A DNA stretch of 64,000 bases from Pseudomonadota bacterium. Lineage in GTDB: Bacteria; Pseudomonadota; Alphaproteobacteria; Acetobacterales; Acetobacteraceae. The notes under the pieces are model-generated. The model worked only from the letters and a program-made list of their open reading frames with translations. It was not told where the DNA came from and made no database searches. The stretch lies in the NCBI GenBank assembly GCA_021805545.1, contig JAJZFB010000002.1, positions 1-64,000 of the forward strand, in the 5' to 3' direction. The translations under genes were made by a program, and so were the position numbers. This document shows positions 8,800 through 18,284 of this stretch, piece by piece (positions within the stretch are counted from its first letter, which is position 1; each line of letters opens with the position of its first letter).

Positions 8800-9656
8800 A
8801 GCAGAACGAAACCTGCCGGCGCCAGGGGCGGGGGCGGCTCATCGCCCAGCGCCTCGGCTGCGGCAATTTCGATAACGCGCACCAGCGCGTTAAGCGGCAG
8901 CCCGTTGGGGGAGGGGTTGAAAGGCGCTTCAAGCTCCTCGCCTAGCGCATCCAGGCTGAAGAACGCATAGGCCAGCGCCATTGTCAGCACGGGCGTGGCC
9001 CAGTCCAGCGTGCCCACAATGCCGAACGGAACCAGCAAGCAGAACAGCCAGACCGTGCGGTGCAGCATCAGCGAGTAGGCGAAGGGCATGGGCGTGTTGC
9101 GCAGCCGCTCGCACGCGGCCTGAATGCCGGTCATGGCATCCAGCCTGGCGATGAAGCTGGTGAGCAGAATGTCTGAAAGCGTGCCATCGGCGCGCGCGGC
9201 GGCCAGATCGGCGGCCAGTTGCCGCAGCCTGGCGCTGGGGCGTGTGGCGCCGTTGCGGGCATTGTCCCGCAACTCGTCGCGCAGTGCTTGGGCAAAGCCG
9301 GTTACATGGTCCGCCATTTGGTGGTGCAGCCCCGCCGTGCCGGGCAGCAGGGTTACAATATCGCGCAGCAAGGCGCGGCTTTGCGCCACCAGCGCGCCCC
9401 ATTGCTGGCGCCCCTCCCACCAGCGCGCGTAGCAGGCATTGTTGCGGAACCCGAGAAATATGGACAGGCCCAGCCCCAGCAGCGTGAAGGGCGCCGGGTT
9501 GATGGCGGTGAAATAAACCGGTGCCAGATGATGCACCTCGATGGCGCCGAGCGATATAACCAGCACAAGCCCCAGGCGCGGCGCGATAACCGGCAGCACC
9601 GAACCACGCAGGGCGTAGAGCAGAACAAGGCCAGATGGGTGCTTGCGGATAATCAT
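8796..9656 (-). CDS. Bestrophin-like (UPF0187/YneE) membrane channel protein
   Basis: 286 aa from ATG 9656 (MIIRKHPSGLVLLYALRGSV), which matches the family N-terminus; longer upstream frames look non-coding. The bestrophin-type pattern is RGSVLPVIAPRLGLV, then GLGLSIFLGFRNNACYARWWEGR and a second hydrophobic pair near residues 205-245 (VWLFCLLVPFGIVGTLDW). Bacterial homologues form pentameric ion channels in the inner membrane. No operon partner is evident; it is convergent with the transglutaminase-like gene. Confidence 0.85.
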   Translation of the reverse strand: MIIRKHPSGLVLLYALRGSVLPVIAPRLGLVLVISLGAIEVHHLAPVYFTAINPAPFTLLGLGLSIFLGFRNNACYARWWEGRQQWGALVAQSRALLRDIVTLLPGTAGLHHQMADHVTGFAQALRDELRDNARNGATRPSARLRQLAADLAAARADGTLSDILLTSFIARLDAMTGIQAACERLRNTPMPFAYSLMLHRTVWLFCLLVPFGIVGTLDWATPVLTMALAYAFFSLDALGEELEAPFNPSPNGLPLNALVRVIEIAAAEALGDEPPPPLAPAGFVLL

Positions 9657-9754
9657 GCGCAGGGCATACAACCGGCCCGCAGCAAGGGCCAGTCTTGCCG
9701 GGCGGCGGTGTTTGCCGCATAGGTGCGGCAACTCACAAAGGAAGGTTCCGCCTT

Positions 9755-10636
9755 ATGCGTTTGCAGTTTTCTGCCCTGGCCCTTGCCGCCGCGCTCGCCG
9801 CGCCTGCCGCCTATGCGCAAACCGCGCCAGCGGCTGCTCCGGCTGCCACCAAGAATGCCGACCCCGTGGTTGCCATTGTGGGCAATTACAAGGTGCACAT
9901 GAGCGACCTGCAGGCCGAGCTGGCAAACCTGCCACCCCAGATGCAGCAGCTTTCGCCTGGCCAGCTTTACCCGGTGCTGCTGAACCAGGAAATTGACCGC
10001 AAGGCCGTACTGGCGGCGGCGCTGAAGGCGGGGCTGGAGAAGAACCCGGATGTGGCGCAAGAAATGCAGGACGCCGCCAACATAAAGCTGGAAAACGCCT
10101 ATGTGCGTAAGCAGGTGATGGCCCAGGTGACCGATGCCGCCGTGAAGGCCGCCTACGAGAAAGACTACGCCAGCAAGCCGGGGCCTGAGCAGGTGGAGGC
10201 GCGCCAGATTCTGGTGAAGACCGAGCAGGAAGCCGAGGACATCATCACCCAGCTCAACCAGGGCGCCAATTTCGCCACGCTGGCACAGAAGGACAGCATA
10301 GACCCCGGCGCCAAGAATGGCGGCGAGCTGGGCTGGTTCAGCAAGGATGAAATGGTTCCGGCCTTCGCCGATGCCGCTTTCGCGCTTAAGCCCGGCCAGT
10401 ACACCAAAACCCCGGTGCAGACCCAGTTTGGGTGGCACGTTATTCTGTGCGAGGGCAAGCGCACCGCCCCCACCCCCGCTTTGGCGGATGTGGAAGGCCA
10501 GATCAAGGAGAAGCTGGCCGACCAGGCCGTGCAGGATACGCTTGACCAGGTACGCTCGCAGGTGAAGATCCAGGTCTTCAACCCGGATGGCTCGCCCATT
10601 AAGCAGCCCGCCCCCGCCCCCGCCACGGGGCAGTAA
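9755..10636 (+). CDS. Periplasmic parvulin-type peptidyl-prolyl isomerase (SurA/PrsA-like)
   Basis: 293 aa from ATG 9755, preceded by AAAGGAAGG. A Sec signal peptide (residues 1-22, ending AAYAQ) leads into an Ala/Pro-rich linker, a SurA-like N-terminal helical part and one parvulin domain ([16 protein letters not shown], then [20 protein letters not shown] and QTQFGWHVI). It catalyses proline isomerisation and chaperones exported proteins in the periplasm. The C-terminal tail is Pro/Ala-rich. Its TAA shares a base with the argJ start (TAATG), so the two genes are coupled, as seen in many Alphaproteobacteria. Confidence 0.9.
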   Translation: MRLQFSALALAAALAAPAAYAQTAPAAAPAATKNADPVVAIVGNYKVHMSDLQAELANLPPQMQQLSPGQLYPVLLNQEIDRKAVLAAALKAGLEKNPDVAQEMQDAANIKLENAYVRKQVMAQVTDAAVKAAYEKDYASKPGPEQVEARQILVKTEQEAEDIITQLNQGANFATLAQKDSIDPGAKNGGELGWFSKDEMVPAFADAAFALKPGQYTKTPVQTQFGWHVILCEGKRTAPTPALADVEGQIKEKLADQAVQDTLDQVRSQVKIQVFNPDGSPIKQPAPAPATGQ

Positions 10637-11862
10637 TGGCTAAAATTCCCGTCTCGCCGCTGGCGCTTGCGCTGCCGCCCTTGCCCCCCGTGGCTGGGGT
10701 AAGGCTGGCCACGGCAGAGGCGGGAATCCGCTATAAAGCCCGTGCCGATGTGCTTTTGGCCGAGCTGGCCGAAGGTACATCGGTGGCTGGTGTGTTCACC
10801 AAAAACCTGTGCCCCGGCGCGCCCGTTACCTATTGCCGCGAGGTGCTGCAGGGTGGTGTGGCGCGCGGGCTGGTGGTGAATGCGGGCAATGCCAACGTGT
10901 TTAACGGCGTGGCGGGCATGCGCGCGGTAGAGGAAACAGCCGCCGCTGCGGCGCAAACCCTGGGCACCAGCGCGGACAAGATTTTTCTGGCCTCAACGGG
11001 CGTTATCGGCGAGCCGCTACCGGCCCATAAAATTGTCGCGGTAATGGGCGGGCTGCACGCCAACCTTGCGGAAGATGGCTTTGCCAGTGCCGCGCAAGCC
11101 ATCATGACCACCGATACCTTCCCCAAGGGTTCCACCCGCACGGCGAAGATTGCCGGGGTGGACGTGCGGATTAACGGCATAGCCAAGGGTAGCGGCATGA
11201 TCGCGCCGGATATGGCCACCATGCTGTGCTTTATTTTCACCGACGCCGCGGTTCCCGCCGCTGCCCTGCAATCCATGCTGGCCAAGGGGGTGGACACCAC
11301 CTTCAACTGCATCACCATAGACAGCGACACCTCGACATCCGACACCGTACTGCTCTTCGCGACCGGCAAGGCGGGCAACCCGCTTACCGCAGAGCCCGCC
11401 CACCTGGCCGATTTCCGCCGCGCCTTGCACGAGGTGCTGCATGATTTGGCGCTGATGGTGGCGCGTGACGGCGAAGGTGCGCAGAAGCTGGTGACCATTC
11501 ATGTGGAAGGCGCGGTAAGCCATGCCTCGGCCAAAAAAATCGGGCTTTCCATCGCCAACTCGCCCTTGGTGAAAACCGCCATCGCGGGCGAGGATGCGAA
11601 TTGGGGCCGCATCGTCATGGCCGTGGGCAAGGCGGGCGAACCAGCGGACCGCGACCGGCTGGGCGTGGCCGTGGGTGGCGTGTGGATGGCCCAGGCCGGC
11701 GGCGTGGTGCCAGGTTACGACGAAACCCCGGTGGTGGCGCACATGAAGGGGCGCGAGATTGAAATTACCGTGGATATAGGGCTAGGCGAAGGCCGCGCCA
11801 CGGTTTGGACCTGCGACCTGACCCATGGGTATATTGATATAAACGGGTCGTACCGGAGTTAG
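10636..11862 (+). CDS. argJ: Bifunctional glutamate N-acetyltransferase/amino-acid N-acetyltransferase ArgJ
   Basis: 408 aa, normal length. ArgJ recycles acetyl from N-acetylornithine to glutamate and can also use acetyl-CoA, feeding cytoplasmic arginine synthesis. The self-cleavage site is clear: [14 protein letters not shown], where the precursor splits before the conserved Thr to give alpha and beta chains. Other family segments are [23 protein letters not shown] and the ending [17 protein letters not shown]. The start overlaps the stop of the upstream parvulin gene by one base, indicating translational coupling. Confidence 0.97.
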   Translation: MAKIPVSPLALALPPLPPVAGVRLATAEAGIRYKARADVLLAELAEGTSVAGVFTKNLCPGAPVTYCREVLQGGVARGLVVNAGNANVFNGVAGMRAVEETAAAAAQTLGTSADKIFLASTGVIGEPLPAHKIVAVMGGLHANLAEDGFASAAQAIMTTDTFPKGSTRTAKIAGVDVRINGIAKGSGMIAPDMATMLCFIFTDAAVPAAALQSMLAKGVDTTFNCITIDSDTSTSDTVLLFATGKAGNPLTAEPAHLADFRRALHEVLHDLALMVARDGEGAQKLVTIHVEGAVSHASAKKIGLSIANSPLVKTAIAGEDANWGRIVMAVGKAGEPADRDRLGVAVGGVWMAQAGGVVPGYDETPVVAHMKGREIEITVDIGLGEGRATVWTCDLTHGYIDINGSYRS

Positions 11863-12088
11863 AGGGAGTGACTCCAAAAGGGTGCAATCAACGCCCATCC
11901 GGCAGCGGTAAGGTTGCTTGCACAGCATAGCTCACCCCCGCATTATCGCCACGTCGCGGTTCCAGGCCAGATCATCGTGACTCCGTCAGGTTTTGCAAAC
12001 CAACAGAATCACAATGGGCTGAAATTGCGCGACGGTTCTTTTCGTTCTGCATCTCATAGGCACTGATGCAGGACGCGGGCGATGGGTA
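11863..12088. other. Intergenic gap argJ / cytochrome c
   Basis: 226 bp between convergent genes. No ORF with plausible codon use and no hairpin with a T-run that I would call a terminator. Local composition becomes more AT-rich here, marking entry into the TonB block. Confidence 0.4.
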
Positions 12089-12442
12089 TCACTTCAAGGT
12101 TTTAAGATACGCGATGATATCTAACACCTGTTGTTGAGACAGCCGGCCTTGCCAAGCCGGCATAGGCTGATCCAGCCGCTCCCCATCTTCGTCACGCGCT
12201 TGCAGAATGGCGCGAGAGAGCAGGACTGTACTTTGGCGATAAGTTTCTTCCAGCCCAGGTGCGCGCAAATCCGCGGAAACGGAATGATCCATTTTAATGC
12301 CACCGGCACCATCGCGCAAATGGCAGCCGCTGCAATGTTCGTTATACAGAATTTGCCCCTGCTGAAGATTTGCATTGCTGGCGACCGCAGATGGAAGAGC
12401 CATGCCCGTAAATATGGCGGCACAAACAAATACTTTTAGCAT
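12089..12442 (-). CDS. Small periplasmic c-type cytochrome
   Basis: 117 aa from ATG 12442. It has a signal peptide (LKVFVCAAIFTGMALPSAVA) and a single class I cytochrome c domain with the haem motif CSGCH, then GAGGIKMD and a likely axial Met in the QPMPAW segment near the C-terminus, finishing with VLDIIAYLKTLK. It is a mono-haem electron carrier in the periplasm. It lies downstream of tonB and a TonB-dependent receptor on the same strand, an uncommon neighbour that may link uptake to reduction of the imported compound, though this is inference. An in-frame extension to 12526 is possible but would bury the signal peptide. Confidence 0.85.
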   Translation of the reverse strand: MLKVFVCAAIFTGMALPSAVASNANLQQGQILYNEHCSGCHLRDGAGGIKMDHSVSADLRAPGLEETYRQSTVLLSRAILQARDEDGERLDQPMPAWQGRLSQQQVLDIIAYLKTLK

Positions 12443-12540
12443 GGATATAATACCCTTTCTGGTTGAGACACGTATTGGCACCACCGCGCATAAGCGGCGT
12501 GACGGGGTTGAGAAAAATGCTTTCACGGCGGCTTCAAAGT

Positions 12541-13248
12541 TCAGGAGTTAATCGAATCCAGTTGTACTGCGAGATATACCGTTACCGGATGTGTTGGCAT
12601 TGCCTGGCCAAACGGTGGAAAATGCATGACCTTAACAGATGCAACCGCCGACTGGTCAATCAGCGTCTCGCCAGATGAATGTATTACCGATACAGATAAT
12701 ATTCTGCCATCGGGCGCGATTTTGACAGCCAGAGACGTAATACCTGAGAGATGCAGCAGGTCTATCATCCGTGGCACTCTCAGATGGCTCTGCACTGCGT
12801 CATGAACTGCGCTGGCATAAGCCTGCAATGCCGTTTCCTGCATGGCCGGCGAAATAGGGGGTGGTACCACTGGCTGTGGTATCGCTGGCTGTTGCGGGGC
12901 CGGCGGCATGGGGGCAGGCTGTTTTGGCAGTGGCCTAGGTTTTGGCCGCGGCTTTGAGTCTGGCTTTGGTATTGGTTTCGGTTTCGGCGGCAATGGAACA
13001 GGCTTAGGTGGCAGCGGGGCAGGTTTTGGTGGCGCGGGTTTTGGCGGCGCTGGCGGTACATGGGGCGGCTGCGTTACAATTGTCAAATGCGTCACTTGTG
13101 GGCTTACCACAACCTGACGGGAATTATGCATACTTATAAAGCCGAGAATAATTGTTCCCTCGATAGCAATGGCTGTGAGTAAAGCCAAGGGAAAGGTAAA
13201 CCGGTTCCCCCCGATATGATTTATGGTTTGACCATGCTCAAAAGACAT
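12541..13248 (-). CDS. tonB: TonB-family energy transducer
   Basis: 235 aa from ATG 13248. One transmembrane anchor (FPLALLTAIAIEGTIILGFI) near the N-terminus is followed by a long Pro/Lys-rich spacer (about residues 55-130, with repeated PPKP and PKPxP units) and a C-terminal TonB domain (VHDAVQSHLRVPRMI, ITSLAVKIAPDGRILSVSV, VASVKVMHFPPFGQAM). It transmits inner-membrane proton-motive force to outer-membrane receptors, here very likely the receptor encoded immediately upstream. No exbB/exbD are in the window, so those must be elsewhere. Confidence 0.9.
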   Translation of the reverse strand: MSFEHGQTINHIGGNRFTFPLALLTAIAIEGTIILGFISMHNSRQVVVSPQVTHLTIVTQPPHVPPAPPKPAPPKPAPLPPKPVPLPPKPKPIPKPDSKPRPKPRPLPKQPAPMPPAPQQPAIPQPVVPPPISPAMQETALQAYASAVHDAVQSHLRVPRMIDLLHLSGITSLAVKIAPDGRILSVSVIHSSGETLIDQSAVASVKVMHFPPFGQAMPTHPVTVYLAVQLDSINS

Positions 13249-13264
13249 TTCGATTAATCCATAT

Positions 13265-13318
13265 AACCGCTTAAGGCGGTTCTGGCCCGCTGCACGCATA
13301 TCGCGGCGCGGGCCAGAA
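13265..13318. other. GC hairpins between receptor and tonB genes
   Basis: TTCTGGCCCGC (13280-13290) pairs perfectly with GCGGGCCAGAA (13308-13318) across a 17-nt loop; an overlapping alternative stem is AACCGC (13265-13270) with GCGGTT (13276-13281). On the minus strand, the direction of transcription, no T-run follows, so this looks like an intercistronic mRNA-stability or attenuation structure between the receptor and tonB rather than a terminator. Confidence 0.5.
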
Positions 13319-13336
13319 TTTTTGCAATCCCTGGGT

Positions 13337-15673
13337 TCAGAACTTGGCTGTTATGGAGCCAATGAATTCACGCGGCGCACCCGGCTGCACCAGTACCGCC
13401 CCAGCGGAGTTGCCCCCGAAATAGCCGCCTGAGGTTATATATCCGTTGGCGTTATATTGAGAACCGAACAAATTGGTAACATTGAAAGCGACGTTCAAAA
13501 TCTTGACCGCTTGGTTCAGCGGATGTGGCACAGGAATATCCGCCGATAGGGATAGATTGGCCACATTGAATGATGGAAGTTTTTGGGTGGAAGGCTGGTC
13601 TGTTAGATTGTTGAAAAAATTCTGTGAGCCCGTAAATTGGTCGAGAAAGCCGACAGTCACCAATGTTTGGCCGACAAACCGCCGATAATCAAGGCCGAGA
13701 TTGAACGTTACATTTGGGTTATATGCTACAGGAATATTATGCAGTGGCGTTGTATAACCTGCGGGCAGAAAAGAAGTGTAGCGGTTATTGGATAGGTTGA
13801 TACTGCCGAACGCGTTCCAGTTAAAATTCGGAGTGACATTTCCTGCGATGTTCACACCCTGTAATTTTGCTGATGCAGTCGCAAATTTGTACTGGTTGAC
13901 TACAGAGAGATATGTGGCGATCGTTTCGTCAGTTAAAGTGTCCTGGTAATAGTTCACGTTCAACGAAGCGCTGTTAATTACCGGAATATTATCGGAGAGG
14001 AGCTTGAAGCCAACCTCATAATCGCGGCTTTGAATGGGTTTCAAGGAGCCAAGATCAACCGGCGCGCTTTGGTTCGCGCCGAAAGCGTTGTCCGTCGGGT
14101 TCTGGTAGGTCAACGCAAAGCTGCCATAGAGCGAAGCCCAAGATACGGGCTGATAGCGGAGCGCCAAAGATGGTTCAGCATAATCGAAGGTTTTAGCAGC
14201 GTTTGGCGCAAGGTCCTGGTTCGCCGGATCGGTTAATGATATATTGTTAACAAACTGGGTATAGTATTGAACACCAGCAATGCCTGGCGTGATTGTAACG
14301 CCCTTGAAGGGATGAATGCCATCCTGCAAAAAGCCAGTCAGGTACAGGTTATTCAGGTTGAAATTTTGAATGCCGGCGGGATTCGCCTGCGTGTCACCAG
14401 GAATGCTTTGATTGTAGCCAAGATAAGGCGAATTATAGCGCTGATAAATGGCGGACACACCATATTTTACGTTGTTATAGGGCAGCCGCCAGTTGATATA
14501 CATCTTATCCCCCATTGTATCGGTGGTGGGTGTATACCATTCAGAATTTGTGGGGCTCGTGGAGTTGGAGCCATAGTTTGTTACGCGGTCGTGTACACGA
14601 TGGCCGTGGCGATACCAGATATTGTTATGAAAAGTCATATCCGGCGTTATGTCCAAAGACAATTTACTGTAGACCAGATAATCGCGGACTTGCAGCCTCT
14701 TGTACCAAATGCTGGGCACGCCAGTGCCATAAAACCCTGTTGTCTGCTGGCTAAGTAGAGGAGATCCTGGATTTCCCGTGACTGTCAGGCCCGCAATCGG
14801 AGTCTCAGGGAGGAAGTTCGGGCGTGGCGCGTTTTCGACGTTATTGTCACTATAGCCGCCAAAGCTGATTGATCCGTTACTGAACACTTTCGTGAGTTTG
14901 CCATAGAAAGCGCTGGATTGAGAAGGCGAACCGTAATGGCCAACCGAAGTGCCCTGCCAGAAAGTATGGTTGCTAAGATAGCCGCCCGCCAAGATGGCGC
15001 TCCACCCATTGTGCAACCCGGTATTGGCAATAAAATGGCCACCGGCCGTTACATAGCTGCCAATCAGCCCGCCAATTTCATAGCTCGGCTTGGTGGTGGG
15101 CTGCACAGGCACATAATTTACCGTGCCGCCGATGCTGTCGAACCAGCGCGAGGCGGGGTTGCCCGGACCATAGATAACATTCACGCCGCTGATCATCTGC
15201 GAGATCGGAATCTCATTAGAATCCCATTGACCGTTATGCGAGATCAGGTTGTTCATTGGAATGCCGTCAAACAACACAGTGATGCCATTACGCTCAGCAT
15301 CGCCGCTCGTGGAAGACCAGCCAACCTTTGCGCCGCGCAGCGCGATTTCATAGCGGGCTGTGCCGCTATTGCTGTAGCCGCGCACATTCACGCCTGCCGC
15401 AAGCGACAACATCTGCGAAGACCCTGTTGCAGGCCCAAGTGTCTGGATCTGCTCCTTGCTCACCACGGCTGTTGATTGAGACGATTTGAAGATCTTCTTC
15501 TTCGTCAGCAGCGTGTTGGTTTTTTTAAGCTGCGTCTCACCAGGCACGTATTGTGCGGTGGCTGAAACTTCTCCTGCGTTCACGCTTTGTGCATGCGCGG
15601 CACAAGGCGCGGCAATCAGCGCGATGAACCAAAGCGCCTGGGAAATTGGTTGAATCCTAATTTTATCCACCAC
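13337..15673 (-). CDS. TonB-dependent outer-membrane receptor
   Basis: 778 aa. A signal peptide (residues ~1-28, ending AAHAQ) precedes a plug domain (STAVVSKEQIQTLGPATGSS, LRGAKVGWSS, VLFDGIPMNN, SGVNVIYGPGNP) and a 22-strand barrel ending in the aromatic FIGSITAKF, the outer-membrane insertion signal. There is no N-terminal STN signalling domain, so it does not drive its own sigma factor; the adjacent two-component system is the likelier controller. The substrate is unknown; ferric siderophore or another metal chelate is the usual guess. Base composition is more AT-rich than neighbours, which hints at transfer. Confidence 0.92.
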   Translation of the reverse strand: MVDKIRIQPISQALWFIALIAAPCAAHAQSVNAGEVSATAQYVPGETQLKKTNTLLTKKKIFKSSQSTAVVSKEQIQTLGPATGSSQMLSLAAGVNVRGYSNSGTARYEIALRGAKVGWSSTSGDAERNGITVLFDGIPMNNLISHNGQWDSNEIPISQMISGVNVIYGPGNPASRWFDSIGGTVNYVPVQPTTKPSYEIGGLIGSYVTAGGHFIANTGLHNGWSAILAGGYLSNHTFWQGTSVGHYGSPSQSSAFYGKLTKVFSNGSISFGGYSDNNVENAPRPNFLPETPIAGLTVTGNPGSPLLSQQTTGFYGTGVPSIWYKRLQVRDYLVYSKLSLDITPDMTFHNNIWYRHGHRVHDRVTNYGSNSTSPTNSEWYTPTTDTMGDKMYINWRLPYNNVKYGVSAIYQRYNSPYLGYNQSIPGDTQANPAGIQNFNLNNLYLTGFLQDGIHPFKGVTITPGIAGVQYYTQFVNNISLTDPANQDLAPNAAKTFDYAEPSLALRYQPVSWASLYGSFALTYQNPTDNAFGANQSAPVDLGSLKPIQSRDYEVGFKLLSDNIPVINSASLNVNYYQDTLTDETIATYLSVVNQYKFATASAKLQGVNIAGNVTPNFNWNAFGSINLSNNRYTSFLPAGYTTPLHNIPVAYNPNVTFNLGLDYRRFVGQTLVTVGFLDQFTGSQNFFNNLTDQPSTQKLPSFNVANLSLSADIPVPHPLNQAVKILNVAFNVTNLFGSQYNANGYITSGGYFGGNSAGAVLVQPGAPREFIGSITAKF

Positions 15674-15867
15674 TTTATCAGCCCCTCTGTTTGATACAAT
15701 TGATCATGGTGGGCGGCTTCTAGCGCGGCGTTGATTGCCAATTTGAGTTAGTTTTAAGTCAGAATGATGATCGGAAGCCCATAAATATACATTTTTGTAA
15801 TGTATGTCAGAACAGGCAAACCTTACCCTGGGCAGCCATAGGCGAGGCTTCGATGCGGCACCACCTA
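15674..15867 (-). promoter_or_regulatory. Receptor upstream region with inverted repeat
   Basis: 194 bp between the histidine kinase stop and the receptor start. It is AT-rich and holds ATACAT (15787-15792) and its complement ATGTAT (15800-15805) separated by 7 nt, about 115 bp upstream of the receptor ATG. This is a reasonable operator for the neighbouring response regulator or a metal regulator, but no known consensus can be assigned. Confidence 0.3.
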
Positions 15868-17259
15868 TCAGGTGTGGGGGAGTAGAATCCTCACGCGCAG
15901 GCCTGGGGCCGTGTCTTCCAACTGTAATTTCCCGCCATGCAATTCGGCAATGGCCACCGCCAAGGGCAGGCCAAGCCCGGCACCCGGGGTGGTACGGGCG
16001 GTATCTATTATGCGCCCAAAGCGGCGCAGCGCCGTGGCGTGCAACGAATCCGGAATGCCAGGTCCGGTATCTTCCATCTGTATCTCGAGCCCGGCCTCGC
16101 AGCGCATTGCAAAAATGCTAATCCTGCCCCCATCGGGCGTGAATTTTTCGGCATTCTGCAATATATTCGCCAGCATTTGGGTCAACAAGGCAGAATCACC
16201 TTGTAGCATCAGGTCCGGCGTAATGGCCGTCAGCAGCGTCCGGCCCCGCGTCTCGATGGAGAGGTGGTACGTTTCTATCAGATTCTCCAGCAACCCGCTC
16301 AGATCAACCCGTGTGAACGAGGACCGCCGTGCGCCACTCTCGATCTGGGCTAGTCTCAGCAAAGACGAGAATATCTCCAGTATCTGATCCGTCTGGACGA
16401 TCGACAGCGCCACGGCCTCGATGAGCTGCTCCCTGTCCGGTTCGATCAGGGCCAACTCCAGGCCGGAGCGTAGGCGAGCCATGGGCGAACGCAGATCATG
16501 GGCAATCTCATTGCCAGTTTGTTTTATATTTTCGACCAAAATCTCTGTTCGCTCCAGCATCACATTAATGCCTTTGGCCAGGTGATCGAACTCATCGTCT
16601 CGGCCGGTGCGCGGCACACGGTGGCTGAAGTCACCGGCCATGGCCTGTAACAATGTCCTGTTGATGTCCTTCACACGTGAGGCCGCACCACGCCCAAGCA
16701 GCACCCCGCCGCCAACGCCGAACATTGTTAGGGTTAGAAAACTGATGCCAAAAACGTCATCCATGCGGTCGCGCAAGATTGAAAAAATGGTTGCGTCCTT
16801 GCCCACATACAGCAACCCGCCATCCGCCAGCCTTACACCGTGGCCGCGAATCAATTCCGTTTTTTTTCTATCTTCAGAGGAGATGCGTAATTTATACCAA
16901 CTCCACCCTGCCACCAGGGGAGGATGGCTGATATTGCCCGCAATCACACGCCCATCGGGCTCCACCAGCGCCATAATGGTAGCGTGTGGCGCTTCAGCGC
17001 TTTCCTCACGCATATTTGCCACCAGGCTGGCAGGCGTTGCCTGGCTTTGGCCATCCACAATTTCGCCGGTCTCCTCTATTATTTGCTGCTCAATCGTACG
17101 GTTTATCAACCCCACCGTGCCGTAATAAATCAAGTACAGCACCAGCCCCGCCGCAACGACTGCCAGCACCGTGCTGGAAACCGCGAGTCTGAAGCCGCTT
17201 GTGTGCCGCAGCCGCGGGCCCGCCAGCGCTGTCACGGGCCGTTCAGACGACACGAGCAC
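15868..17259 (-). CDS. Membrane sensor histidine kinase
   Basis: 463 aa. Transmembrane helices at about residues 26-48 and 175-195 flank a ~125-aa periplasmic sensor region. They are followed by HAMP (RVKDINRTLLQAMAGDFSHR), HisKA with the phospho-acceptor His in GNEIAHDLRSPMARL, and HATPase with the N box (LANILQNAEKFTP), G1 (DTGPGIP) and G2 (GAGLGLPLA). It autophosphorylates on His and passes phosphate to the regulator encoded just upstream, overlapping by 17 bases. The signal is unknown. The downstream receptor/tonB/cytochrome genes on the same strand suggest it senses or controls uptake. Confidence 0.9.
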   Translation of the reverse strand: MLVSSERPVTALAGPRLRHTSGFRLAVSSTVLAVVAAGLVLYLIYYGTVGLINRTIEQQIIEETGEIVDGQSQATPASLVANMREESAEAPHATIMALVEPDGRVIAGNISHPPLVAGWSWYKLRISSEDRKKTELIRGHGVRLADGGLLYVGKDATIFSILRDRMDDVFGISFLTLTMFGVGGGVLLGRGAASRVKDINRTLLQAMAGDFSHRVPRTGRDDEFDHLAKGINVMLERTEILVENIKQTGNEIAHDLRSPMARLRSGLELALIEPDREQLIEAVALSIVQTDQILEIFSSLLRLAQIESGARRSSFTRVDLSGLLENLIETYHLSIETRGRTLLTAITPDLMLQGDSALLTQMLANILQNAEKFTPDGGRISIFAMRCEAGLEIQMEDTGPGIPDSLHATALRRFGRIIDTARTTPGAGLGLPLAVAIAELHGGKLQLEDTAPGLRVRILLPHT

Positions 17260-17929
17260 CTAGCCTGTACCCCTTACCGCGAACCGTGTAGAGTAGCTCT
17301 CCGCCAGTGTTGTTGATTTTTGCACGCAGCCGCGAAATATGGCTCTCGATCACCGTCGTGCCCGGGTCGAAGCTGAAATTCCAGATATTATCCAAAAGCA
17401 TCCGGGCCGTCACAATCTGCCCCGCAAGGCGCATCATGTAATCAAGAATTTGATACTCACGCGGCGTAAGCGCCAATAGCTGCCCAGCGCGGGTGACGCT
17501 GCGGGTCATGCGGTCCAGCAGTAAATCTTCAACTTGCAGATACTGGACCTCTTTTTGTACATGGCAGCGGCGCACCAGCGCTTCCACCCGCGCCAAAAGC
17601 TCGACAACCGAAAATGGCTTAACCAGATAATCATCCCCTCCTGCGCGCAGTCCCTCCACGCGGTCCTCAATGCCATCGAGCGCCGTAAGGAACAATACGG
17701 GCGTATTAACGCTGACTTCACGCAAGGTTTTCACCAGCGCCAACCCTTCGATCCGTGGCAGCATTCTGTCGACGATCAGCAGGTCCCACAGCTGCATGCT
17801 GGCCTGTAGTAATCCGGCATGCCCATCCGTTATTGGGGTCACCCGGTGCCCATCCAGAGACAAAGCCGTGGTGATAAGATTAACAGCCTTGAGATCGTCT
17901 TCAATGAGCAAAATTTTGTAAGAGGACAC
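17243..17929 (-). CDS. OmpR/PhoB-family response regulator
   Basis: 228 aa. The receiver domain has the acidic pair E10/D11/D12, phospho-acceptor Asp54 (LIVDRMLP), a Thr/Ala switch region (FLTALD) and Lys106 (LVKPF). The C-terminal winged helix is of the Trans_reg_C type (LALTPREYQILDYMMR ... VIESHISRLRAKI ... YTVRGKGYRLG). It is the cognate partner of the histidine kinase downstream. The likely target is the TonB-dependent receptor region 1.6 kb away, but no direct evidence is visible. Confidence 0.93.
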   Translation of the reverse strand: MSSYKILLIEDDLKAVNLITTALSLDGHRVTPITDGHAGLLQASMQLWDLLIVDRMLPRIEGLALVKTLREVSVNTPVLFLTALDGIEDRVEGLRAGGDDYLVKPFSVVELLARVEALVRRCHVQKEVQYLQVEDLLLDRMTRSVTRAGQLLALTPREYQILDYMMRLAGQIVTARMLLDNIWNFSFDPGTTVIESHISRLRAKINNTGGELLYTVRGKGYRLGARVV

Positions 17930-18284
17930 AGAAGGTCTCCTTAGGCTGGGTATTTTACAATCATCATAAAAACTTCAAAAAACTGTATCTGCTTGCAATT
18001 TCATTGAAGGCTTCTTTTTGAAAAATTGTTCCGTAATCTCTGCCGGCAGGGTCAGTCCAGGCCCTCAACGAAAAAGACAGTTGAGCGATTTCAGCCCATA
18101 GTGGTTCTGCTGGTTTGTGGTAACTGCCGGCGCCACGATGGCCCGTACCATAGCCGCCTGGCGGCGATACTGCCGGGATGAGCCGCGCTATGCAAGCAGC
18201 CTTACCTATGCCGGGTGGATGCGCCGATGGCGGCGATGCGGGGCCCAGGCGGACGGGGCGTGCCAAAAAATTGGCGCTGCTGGC
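17930..18284. other. Intergenic gap, no convincing gene
   Basis: 355 bp between the response regulator start and the end of the glycosyltransferase gene. The short open frames here lack ribosome-binding sites and family-like content. The AT-rich part nearest 17930-18020 should hold the promoter of the two-component operon. Confidence 0.4.

Noticed and set aside
17964-18266. 100-aa reverse ORF upstream of the glycosyltransferase
   Set aside because: Low-complexity Pro/Ala/Gly composition and no ribosome-binding site.
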